From positions 1 to 64,000 of the forward strand of contig JBGARJ010000017.1 of NCBI GenBank assembly GCA_044230315.1: 64,000 nt of DNA, in the 5' to 3' direction. The stretch is from M3007 sp044230315 (lineage in GTDB: Bacteria > Bacteroidota > Bacteroidia > Chitinophagales > Saprospiraceae). The notes below the pieces were generated by a model. The model did not search any database and was not told the origin of the DNA. It saw only the letters and a list, made by a program, of their open reading frames with translations. Each line of letters starts with the position of its first letter. The stretch's first letter is position 1. A program made the translations under genes and the position numbers. Shown here piece by piece: positions 1 to 7,871 of the stretch.

Positions 1-2492
1 TCGGTGGCGTGTCCTTTTTGCGCGTGAAAGAGGGCCATGCCCAAATAGCCGCGCCAGGCGTTGGGCTCTTCTTCCAATAATTTTTGAAACTGCGCGGTGG
101 CCTCCGCCCAGCGTTTTTGGCGGAGGAGAAAGCGGCCGTAATCTTCGCCGAGCATTGTGGTATAGTCGGCTAGCCTGTTGTCCAGTGAAAGGCTGGAAAG
201 CCTGTACCCGAACGCGGCGCGGAAAAGACTGTCGGCACGGGTGGCGTGGCCCTCTTTTTCGGCAACGATGGCCGCGTATTGACGAAGCCTCAATAAGGTT
301 GCATCGAACGTGGGGGCGGTTCTGTAGGCTTTTTGTAGCCACGACTGGCCTTCCGGGTAATTGCCTTTCATAATTTGGGCTATGCCCAGCGTCGCTTCTG
401 CCTCCGACATGTGCGTGTCGATGAGATTTATCTGCAGTTCTTTTTCCGCCACCAGTGCCGCGGCCTCGTATTGCCTGTTGGCTAACAGGGATACTCTCAA
501 ATAATCAAGACTGTTCTCGCGCTCTGAAATATACATTGGGCTGTTGAAAATGGAATCTGACAAGGCGAAAGCCGCTCGCTGTCGCCGGGTTTTGGCAAGA
601 AGGATAATGCTGAACTGTTTGGCAAAATTGCTGGTACCCGGTTCAATGGCTATTGCTTGTTCAAAATACCGTTCTGCGCGGTCGAATTCTTTCCGCATGA
701 TGCAGGTCACGCCTGCCGTCGAGTAGGCATTGAACAATTCCGGCCTTTCCCGAATCATCTTTTCAGACAAGGCCAGGGATTCATCTGTACGGTTCAGCCA
801 TTGATAGAGCCAAGAGAGCCGCTCTTGCACTATATACGAATGGGGGTTGATGGCCGCGGCTTTTATCAGCCAGGGCTCCGACTTTTCGGGTTCATTGCGG
901 GTGACATTGTATTCATAAGCCACATCCAGGTACGGCAACAGCCATTGTGGCGCCCGCTCGATGGCTCGATCTGCCCACACGAGGAGGGAATCGGTGCGCG
1001 CCGGGCTGTTGTACCAATACAATTTGCCGATGGAATAATAGAGGTAAGCAGCTTGCGGATCGAGCGCGATGGCCGCGAGCATTTTGTCTTTGGCGAGGCT
1101 GCGTATCGAATCCCGAAAAGCGGCAGTTGCGTCCTTCGCACTGACCAATTGAGCGGTTTGGTAGCCTTCGAAATAGAGTTCCTTCGCCCGCAGCGTCGGG
1201 TACATGTAATGTTTTTCGCCGAGCAGTTCGATGGTGCGGTGCAAGTAGCGCGGGTATTCGGCGAAATTCGAGGGTTGGTACAGCCAGTTGTTCACCGCGT
1301 AGGGGTCGTCGGCAAGCAGGGCGTTGAGGGCCTGCTGCACTTCGTCCTGCAGGGCTACGGCGAGGTTGCGGCGCATCAGCCCGTACAGCGGTTTAGCGGA
1401 CTCGGTTTCGAGGAGTTGTTTGTAAAAATAATCGGCCGACCCCGAGGACCCGGGACCGTCGAGCAGGTTTCCAGCGGCCAGCGCGGCTTCGAAAGCCTGA
1501 TACAACGCCTTTGTCGTCGAGTCGGTTGTCGCCAAAAAAGCGTCGGCCCAACCTTTGTTGGCGGTGATGGCCAAAACGGGCGGGCGGCCGTTTCTTTCTT
1601 TCAACAGCGCGGTCAGCGCGGCGGCGTCCACGGTGGCGAGCGGCGTGTTTCGCTCGCCGACGGTCATAGGCATTTGCGGGAGCGGGGCGGTCTCGGCAGG
1701 CACTTTATCTTCCAGATATCGCCCGATCTCAAACAAATTGACCGTGCCGTCGCCGTTATTATCGGCCAAACCGGTGAGTCCGTCCAGCAAATGGAAGGAA
1801 AAACAGCCGCGCCCGCCGCCCCATTGTTTGCCTTCGAGGCTGAATTCATTCGGCTGGCAGGACATGATTTTGACCTCGTTGGCCAGTTGCTGCGCCAGGG
1901 CCTGCGCCGTTGCCTGTGTGCCGCCGATTTGGCTGCCGGCCAGTTTCCCGGCATGGCAGGCGTCGGTCAAGACGATTACGCGGGCCTTTTTGTCGATCGA
2001 AAGGGTGGAAATGATGTCTTGCAAATAAACAATCGAGTACGCGCCCGCCTTATAGTTGGTCGACGGCGAATCCCAGGCCAGCAGGAAGCCAAACTGGTTG
2101 CGCGTTTTTGTCTCCACATCGCCATGGCCGGAGAAGTAAATGATCGCCAGATCGTCTGCATGGCTCTGTTCAATCAGCCAGTCGAGGGTGGCAGCGAAAC
2201 GGGCATTGGTAGCTTTTGAATTGGTCAGCAATTGAATGTTTTCCGCTGGTACGCTGCCGCCCGCGGGCGAGCGCAGCCAGTCGGCGAAGGCCTGGGCGTC
2301 GCGGTCGGCAAACTGCAGGTCCGGGATGGCGGGATCCTGGTAGTCGGAAATGCCCACCACCACGGCACGGACCTCCCCCCGGCCCCCTCCTGAAGGAGCG
2401 GGAGACGCGAGGGGCGTGACGCCTTTGGGTTCCTGCGCGGGAAGTGCGGCGGCAAGGAGCAAGAGGAGCAGGAACAAGACTTGGGTTTTCAT
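1..2492 (-). CDS. Exported caspase-TPR protein, paralogue A (C-terminus cut by window edge)
   Basis: About 830 codons are visible and the frame stays open to base 1; by comparison with the next paralogue only about 45 C-terminal residues are missing. The start at 2492 gives a clear signal peptide (MKTQVLFLLLLLLAAALPAQ). The mature protein begins EPKGVTPL, then an SGGGRGEV hinge, then a caspase p20 domain with His123 (YFSGHGD) and Cys179 (TDACHAGK). A canonical EF-hand-like loop (DNNGDGTVNLFE) follows. Residues from about 380 carry the shared linker (RRNLAVALQDEVQQ) and then TPR-like helices. Peptidase C14 proteins are cysteine proteases; activity here is inferred from the intact dyad, and export predicts a periplasmic site. 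The stop of paralogue B lies 52 bases upstream on the same strand, which suggests cotranscription. The last 146 visible bases are almost identical to 2696-2841 in paralogue B, evidence of recent duplication or conversion. Confidence 0.93.
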   Translation of the reverse strand, partial: MKTQVLFLLLLLLAAALPAQEPKGVTPLASPAPSGGGRGEVRAVVVGISDYQDPAIPDLQFADRDAQAFADWLRSPAGGSVPAENIQLLTNSKATNARFAATLDWLIEQSHADDLAIIYFSGHGDVETKTRNQFGFLLAWDSPSTNYKAGAYSIVYLQDIISTLSIDKKARVIVLTDACHAGKLAGSQIGGTQATAQALAQQLANEVKIMSCQPNEFSLEGKQWGGGRGCFSFHLLDGLTGLADNNGDGTVNLFEIGRYLEDKVPAETAPLPQMPMTVGERNTPLATVDAAALTALLKERNGRPPVLAITANKGWADAFLATTDSTTKALYQAFEAALAAGNLLDGPGSSGSADYFYKQLLETESAKPLYGLMRRNLAVALQDEVQQALNALLADDPYAVNNWLYQPSNFAEYPRYLHRTIELLGEKHYMYPTLRAKELYFEGYQTAQLVSAKDATAAFRDSIRSLAKDKMLAAIALDPQAAYLYYSIGKLYWYNSPARTDSLLVWADRAIERAPQWLLPYLDVAYEYNVTRNEPEKSEPWLIKAAAINPHSYIVQERLSWLYQWLNRTDESLALSEKMIRERPELFNAYSTAGVTCIMRKEFDRAERYFEQAIAIEPGTSNFAKQFSIILLAKTRRQRAAFALSDSIFNSPMYISERENSLDYLRVSLLANRQYEAAALVAEKELQINLIDTHMSEAEATLGIAQIMKGNYPEGQSWLQKAYRTAPTFDATLLRLRQYAAIVAEKEGHATRADSLFRAAFGYRLSSLSLDNRLADYTTMLGEDYGRFLLRQKRWAEATAQFQKLLEEEPNAWRGYLGMALFHAQKGHAT

Positions 2493-5280
2493 GCGAATGG
2501 TTTTTTTAAACCGATTTTTATCAGGACCTATCAAGAATTCACATTCAGCGGCTTTCCCAGCCCGGCGGGAAGTTTTTCGCCATCAGGGCTTTGAAGCGCT
2601 TGGTGTTTTTGATTGTTGAAAAAAGGGGCTCTTCGTTCGCCAGTTCGGGCGTGGGCAGCCAGTGGTCGAGCGCTTTTTCCAACCAGTCGAGGGCTTCGGT
2701 GGCGTGTCCTTTTTGCGCGTGAAAGAGGGCCATGCCCAAATAGCCGCGCCAGGCGTTGGGCTCTTCTTCCAATAATTTTTGAAACTGCGCGGTGGCCTCC
2801 GCCCAGCGTTTTTGGCGGAGGAGAAAGCGGCCGTAGTCTTCGAAAAGGGGTTCGGTGAAAAAAGAAACACTGTCCACAATGACCATATTGGAAAGTCCAA
2901 ACCGAAAAGCCTCGCGGAAAAAACTGTCGGCCAGTGCGAAGTGCCCTTCCTGTTCGGCAATAATGGCTTCGTACTGGTGCAGCATCAGGGGCCAGGCTGT
3001 GACGAATAAGGAATCGGTTTTGCAGGCTTTTTGCAGCCAGGCCCGGCCTTCCGGATAATGGCCTTTCATGATTTGGGCGACACCCAGCGTTGCCTCGGCC
3101 CCGGCCTGTTGTGATGCCACGATATTCAATTTTGCCTGTTTTTCTGCGAAATAGGCCGCCTGATCGTATTGCCGGTTTTGTAACAAACCTGATCGCAAAT
3201 AATCAAGGCTGGTGCTTCGAATGTCCGGACTGACGCCCGGACTATTGAAAATGGAATCCACCAATGCAATGGCCTGTTGTTGCCGGCGGGTGGATATATA
3301 AAGTGAAATGAGAAATAAATTTGCCCAATTGTTAAGACCTGGCTCTATAGTCAGCGATCTTTTAAAATAATTTTCAGCACGCCTGTATTCTTTCCGGGTG
3401 ATACAATTGACACCCGCCGTCGAATAGGCGTTGAACAGCTCGGGGCGCTCCTGAATCATTTTTTCGGACAAGGCTAAAGACTCATCCATGCGGTTCAACC
3501 ATTGGTACAGCCATGAGAGCCGCTCCTGCACAATGTAGGAATGGGGGTTGATAGTAATGGCTTTGTTCAGCCACTGTTCCGATGTTATGGGGTCATTTTG
3601 AGAACTGTTGTATTCATACGCCACATCCAGGTAGGGCAGCAGCCAATGCGGCGCCCGTTCAATGGCGCGTTCGCACCACAACACCAGCGAATCGGTATGC
3701 GGCGGGCTATTCCACCAATATAGTTTACCAATAGAATAATAGGGATAAGCCGCCTGCGGATCCTGGACGATGGCCTCGAGCATTTTTTCCTTGGCCAGGG
3801 CGCGCACCGAGTCCTGAAAAGCGGCGGTCGCATTTTCCAGGTTCAGGGCCTGGGCAAGGTTGTACCCTTCGAAATAGAGTTCTTTTGCCCGCAGCGTCGG
3901 GTACATGTAGTGGTTTTTGCCCAGCAGTTCGATGGTTCGGTGCAGGTAACGCGGGAAATCGGCAAATTTTTTGGGGTTATAAAGCCAATTGTTCGTCTCA
4001 TAAGGGTCGTCGGCGAGCAGGGCATTGAGTGCTTGCTGCACTTCATCCTGCAGGGCCACTGCGAAGTTGCGGCGAATCAGGCCGTGCAACGATCTTATCG
4101 ACTGGTTTTCAACGAGTTGTTTGAAATAGAAATCGGCCGATGAATCCGGGCCCAACAAGTTTCCGGCGGCCAATGCCGCTTCAAAACGGTGGTAAGTCAC
4201 CCGCGTTACCGAGTCGGCATCGATCGTCAAGCCCCGCGTGTCCGTTCCGCCGAATAGCTGCGGCTCGCCCTTTTTCCGTTGCCGGATTTCGGCCAGCAGG
4301 GAGGGGTTCACCCTGGCCAGCAAGGTGTTGCGCTCGCCTACGGTCAGGGGCGTTTGGGGGTGCGGCGAGGCTTCGGCGGTCACGTTGTCTTCCAGATAAC
4401 GGTTCACTTCGCGAAGGGTTACCTCGCCGTCGGCATTTTGGTCGGCCAACCCGGAGAGACCGTCGAGCAGGTGGTATGAAAACACCCCGCGCCCCGTACC
4501 CCATTGCGGGCCTTCGAGGGAAAACTCGTTGGGTTGGCAGGACATGATTTTCACCTCGTTGGCAAATTGCTGCGCCAGGGCCTGGGCGGTGGCCTGTGTG
4601 CCGCCAATGCTGCTACCCGCCAGTTTGCCCGCGTGGCAGACGTCGGTGATGACCGTGACGCGGGCTTTTTTGTCGATCGAAAGCGTGGAAATGATGTCCT
4701 GCAAATAAAAAATCGAGTACGCTCCGGCATTGTAGTTGGTGGGGGGCGTATCCCAGGCGAGTAAAAAGCCAAGTTGGCCGCGGGTTTTAGTTTCCACATC
4801 ACCGTGGCCGGAGAAATAGATAATGGCGTGGTCGCCCTCGCCGCAGGTTTCAACGAGCCAGTAGAGGGAAGCGGAAAAGCGGGCGTTGGTGGCTTTTTCG
4901 TTGGTCAACAGCACGATGTTTTCGGCCGGCACGTTGCCTCCCCCGGGGCTTTGCAGCCAGTCGGCAAAGGCCCGTGCGTCATAGTCGGCGTACTGGAGGT
5001 CGGGGATGGCGGGGCTCTGGTAGTCGGAAATGCCCACTATCACGGCACGGACCTCCCCCCGGCCCCCTCCTGAAGGAGCGGGAGACGCGAGGGGCGTGAC
5101 GCCTTTGGGTTCCTGCGCGGGGAGTGCGGCGGCGAGGAGCAAGAGGAGCAGGAACAAGACTTGGGTTTTCATGCGAATTGTTTTTTTAAACCGATTTTTA
5201 TTAGGATCTATCAAGAATTCACATTCAGCGGCTCTCCCAGCCCGGCGGAAAGTGTTTGGCCATCAGGGCTTTGAAGCGTT
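2361..5280. repeat. Tandem duplication junctions of caspase-TPR genes (period about 2.68 kb)
   Basis: Bases about 2361-2600 (5' end of paralogue A, intergenic spacer, 3' end of B) and 5041-5280 (5' end of B, spacer, 3' end of C) are nearly identical, offset by exactly 2680. The match covers coding and non-coding sequence alike, including the 52-base spacer. This is what unequal crossing-over or gene conversion between tandem copies would leave. The middles of the genes are more diverged than these ends. Confidence 0.85.
2545..5172 (-). CDS. Exported caspase-TPR protein, paralogue B
   Basis: 875 residues from the start at 5172, chosen because it begins the signal peptide MKTQVLFLLLLLLAAALPAQ; an upstream in-frame ATG at 5214 would put a charged stretch before it. 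The mature N-terminus is EPKGVTPLAS followed by the same SGGGRGEV hinge as paralogue A. Caspase domain: His123 in FSGHGD and Cys179 in TDVCHAGK, with Val replacing the usual Ala before the Cys. EF-hand-like loop at 244-255 (DQNADGEVTLRE). The linker (RRNFAVALQDEVQQ) is followed by TPR helices and the tail ending FPPGWESR. It sits 52 bases from both neighbours. Predicted role: periplasmic cysteine protease with a TPR protein-interaction platform; the target is unknown. Confidence 0.93.
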   Translation of the reverse strand: MKTQVLFLLLLLLAAALPAQEPKGVTPLASPAPSGGGRGEVRAVIVGISDYQSPAIPDLQYADYDARAFADWLQSPGGGNVPAENIVLLTNEKATNARFSASLYWLVETCGEGDHAIIYFSGHGDVETKTRGQLGFLLAWDTPPTNYNAGAYSIFYLQDIISTLSIDKKARVTVITDVCHAGKLAGSSIGGTQATAQALAQQFANEVKIMSCQPNEFSLEGPQWGTGRGVFSYHLLDGLSGLADQNADGEVTLREVNRYLEDNVTAEASPHPQTPLTVGERNTLLARVNPSLLAEIRQRKKGEPQLFGGTDTRGLTIDADSVTRVTYHRFEAALAAGNLLGPDSSADFYFKQLVENQSIRSLHGLIRRNFAVALQDEVQQALNALLADDPYETNNWLYNPKKFADFPRYLHRTIELLGKNHYMYPTLRAKELYFEGYNLAQALNLENATAAFQDSVRALAKEKMLEAIVQDPQAAYPYYSIGKLYWWNSPPHTDSLVLWCERAIERAPHWLLPYLDVAYEYNSSQNDPITSEQWLNKAITINPHSYIVQERLSWLYQWLNRMDESLALSEKMIQERPELFNAYSTAGVNCITRKEYRRAENYFKRSLTIEPGLNNWANLFLISLYISTRRQQQAIALVDSIFNSPGVSPDIRSTSLDYLRSGLLQNRQYDQAAYFAEKQAKLNIVASQQAGAEATLGVAQIMKGHYPEGRAWLQKACKTDSLFVTAWPLMLHQYEAIIAEQEGHFALADSFFREAFRFGLSNMVIVDSVSFFTEPLFEDYGRFLLRQKRWAEATAQFQKLLEEEPNAWRGYLGMALFHAQKGHATEALDWLEKALDHWLPTPELANEEPLFSTIKNTKRFKALMAKNFPPGWESR

Positions 5281-7843
5281 TGGTGTTTTTGATTGCTGAA
5301 AAAAGCGGTTCTTCGAGAATCGGCTCCGGGCGCGGATACCAGCGGTCGAGCGCTTTTTCGAGCCAGTCCAGCGCTTCGGTCGGTCTCCCTTTTTTAGCGG
5401 CAAGGAGCGCCAAGCCGTAATAGCCATAATAGCCATTTCCGTAGGCCCAGTCCACCGTTTTCTGAAACCATTGCCGCGCTTCCGCGTAGCGGTTTTGCTC
5501 GAGCAGGAATCGACCATAGAGGAACCAGGTTTCTTCGCGGGCGTATGTGTCGCTAAAGAAGGTGATAAAAGGCGATTGAATGGCTTTTTGGAAGTAAGCC
5601 TCGGCCGCTGCAATCCGACCTTGTGCCGCTTCGATCCGACCGAGATAGGCATAATCGAGGGCAAACCACGCATTGGTCGTGGGGTCAAGGGTCAAGGAAT
5701 AGAGCAAGGCATGCCTGGCCTGCTCCAGGTCTCCTTTTTCAAACCTGGCCTTCCCCAATAACGCATACTTCTGGGCTAGAGCTATGACATCTAGCGTGGA
5801 GTCCGGGACAGATTGTGCATAAGCAATTATACTGTCCGGATCATGCACAAATTGGATTCGAAAAAAGTCATTGAAACCCTCTAATGCTCCGAATCGGGCG
5901 CATTTACGCACCGGATGCCTGGTGGCCAGGCAAATGATATGCAGAAGACCTGTACACCAGTTGGGAGAATTGCCACTGATAGCCAGGGACTTATTCGACC
6001 ATTCTTCGGCCTTAATGTAGTCTCGTTTTAAAAAGTAATTCATCGCCATCGTCCCGGCGCCATTGAACAGGTCGGGGCGGAGAGCCATAGATTTTTCGGT
6101 GATGGCAATGGCTTCGTCGAGCCGGCGTTGCCATTGCCGAAGCCAGGAAAGGCGCTCCAGCACGAGGTACGATTCCGGCTTGATCCGGTAGGCCTGCATG
6201 AGGAAGCTGTCGGAAGCGACGAGATCACTTTGTGCTATTCCGTATTCCAGCGACAACACAAAATACGGCAGCAGCCATTGGGGAGCATACCGGCTGGCGA
6301 GCCGGCAATACCGGACGACCGAATCGGTTTGGTAGGAGAATACAGTCCCGGCCAAATACAGATTGGCTATGCCGATATACAGGTATGCCGCTTCGGGTTC
6401 GAGGGCGATAGCTTGCTGCAGCAGTCGTTTGGCTTCTGTCCGGATGGAATCCTTCCGGGCCGGAGTAGTGCCGTTCGATGCAAACTGGAGGCTATAGGCC
6501 TCGAAGTAAAGTTTTTTCACCAGCAGTGCATTGTACGCATAATGCCCGGTGCCGAGCAATTCCATGGCCCGTTGGAGGTAAACCGGATATTCGGCGTATT
6601 GGCCCACATTGTCCTCCCATTTCGTGACTTCGTAGGGGTCGCTTTCCAGCAAGGCGTTAAGGGTTTGCTGCGACTCGTCCTGCAGCGCCACGGCATAGTT
6701 GCGGCGTGCGGTATTGTGCAGCGGTTCGAGGCTTTTTTCCAACACGAGGTGGGCGTAGAGCACATCGGCACAGGAATCGTGCGGTTCGAAAAACCGCCGT
6801 TCGGCCAGCGCTTTTTTGAAGGCCAGGTACGTGGTCCGCGCGGCGGGTTCGGCCCGGGCCAGCACCTCGTCTTCGAGACCCCGGTTTTCGATGGGTTTCA
6901 GCTCCGGCGGCCGGCCGGAGGTTTCGACCTTCAATTTTTCAAACGACGGGACATCGATGAACGCGATTTTTTCCGTCGGCAAGCCGACGGTCATGGGTGT
7001 TTGGCTCAAGGGAGCCACTTCGGGGCTGACGCGGTCTTGCAGGTACCGCCCGATTTCGAGCAGGTTGACCACCGAGTCGAGGTTTTGATCGGCAAACCCG
7101 TACAGGCCGTTGACGAGGTGAAAACTGAACGCTCCGCGGCCGCCGCCCCATTGCTTGCCCTCCATGCTGAATTCGTTGGGCGCACAGGAGAGTATCTTGA
7201 TCTCTTTGGCAAATTGCCGGGCCAGGTTCGAGCCCGTGATCGCTGCTCCGCCGATGTCCGAGCCGGCCAGTTTTCCGGCGTGGCAGGCATCGGCAATGAC
7301 CATAACCCGGACGTTTTTGTTCGACAGGGTGGAAATGACCGCCTGCAGATAAAACAACGGGTAGGCTCCTGCCATGTAATTCAGCGGCGGCGAATCCCAA
7401 GGCAGCAAGAAACCGAGCTGGAAATCGGTTTTCACCTCCACGTCGCCGTGCCCGGAGAAGTAAATCACCGCCTGGTCGCCAGGTTTGCTGGTCTCAATGA
7501 GCCAGTCGAGCGCGGCGATGAGCCGGGCTTGCGTGGCTTTTTCATTGGGCAGCAACTGAACATTATCCGGGGGAACGTTGCCGCCCGCGGGCGACAGCAA
7601 CCAGTCGGCAAAGGCTGCTGCATCCTTGTCTGCAAACTGCAGGTCGGGTATTTGGGGCGACTGGTAATCGGAAATGCCCACCACCACTGCTCTTGTCGAT
7701 TGACCAGTGGCCGCGGAACGGAGGGCGGCATTCGGAATTGGCATTGCGCCTTCCTGCCCCTTTTGGAGCGTTTGTGCGGGGCTCTGGGCAAAAAGCCGGA
7801 ACCCCTCCAGGAAGATAAACAGCAGCAAATACCTGATTTTCAT
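5225..7843 (-). CDS. Exported caspase-TPR protein, paralogue C
   Basis: 872 residues. Signal peptide MKIRYLLLFIFLEGFRLFAQ, then a mature N-terminus (SPAQTLQKGQEGAMPIP) that departs from the KGVTPI pattern of most siblings. Caspase dyad His132 (YFSGHGD) and Cys187 (ADACHAGK). The EF-hand-like loop at 252-263 is DQNLDSVVNLLE: the acidic and Asn ligands remain but the loop Gly is Ser. The domain is closest to paralogue I at 44132-46744 (both read VKTDFQLGFLLPWDSPP and SCAPxExSMEGKQWGGGRG), so C and I are probably sister copies in different clusters. Linker RRNYAVALQDESQQ, TPR region and tail FPPGWESR are present. The gap to D is 28 bases, consistent with one operon. Confidence 0.93.
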   Translation of the reverse strand: MKIRYLLLFIFLEGFRLFAQSPAQTLQKGQEGAMPIPNAALRSAATGQSTRAVVVGISDYQSPQIPDLQFADKDAAAFADWLLSPAGGNVPPDNVQLLPNEKATQARLIAALDWLIETSKPGDQAVIYFSGHGDVEVKTDFQLGFLLPWDSPPLNYMAGAYPLFYLQAVISTLSNKNVRVMVIADACHAGKLAGSDIGGAAITGSNLARQFAKEIKILSCAPNEFSMEGKQWGGGRGAFSFHLVNGLYGFADQNLDSVVNLLEIGRYLQDRVSPEVAPLSQTPMTVGLPTEKIAFIDVPSFEKLKVETSGRPPELKPIENRGLEDEVLARAEPAARTTYLAFKKALAERRFFEPHDSCADVLYAHLVLEKSLEPLHNTARRNYAVALQDESQQTLNALLESDPYEVTKWEDNVGQYAEYPVYLQRAMELLGTGHYAYNALLVKKLYFEAYSLQFASNGTTPARKDSIRTEAKRLLQQAIALEPEAAYLYIGIANLYLAGTVFSYQTDSVVRYCRLASRYAPQWLLPYFVLSLEYGIAQSDLVASDSFLMQAYRIKPESYLVLERLSWLRQWQRRLDEAIAITEKSMALRPDLFNGAGTMAMNYFLKRDYIKAEEWSNKSLAISGNSPNWCTGLLHIICLATRHPVRKCARFGALEGFNDFFRIQFVHDPDSIIAYAQSVPDSTLDVIALAQKYALLGKARFEKGDLEQARHALLYSLTLDPTTNAWFALDYAYLGRIEAAQGRIAAAEAYFQKAIQSPFITFFSDTYAREETWFLYGRFLLEQNRYAEARQWFQKTVDWAYGNGYYGYYGLALLAAKKGRPTEALDWLEKALDRWYPRPEPILEEPLFSAIKNTKRFKALMAKHFPPGWESR

Positions 7844-7871
7844 GCGATTGAATGTTTTATCTGTTTTGCAT

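Noticed and set aside
657..2219. Long open frame on the plus strand opposite caspase A
   Set aside because: It mirrors the GC-rich codon use of caspase A, has no signal peptide or family motif, and similar antisense frames occur opposite most large genes here.
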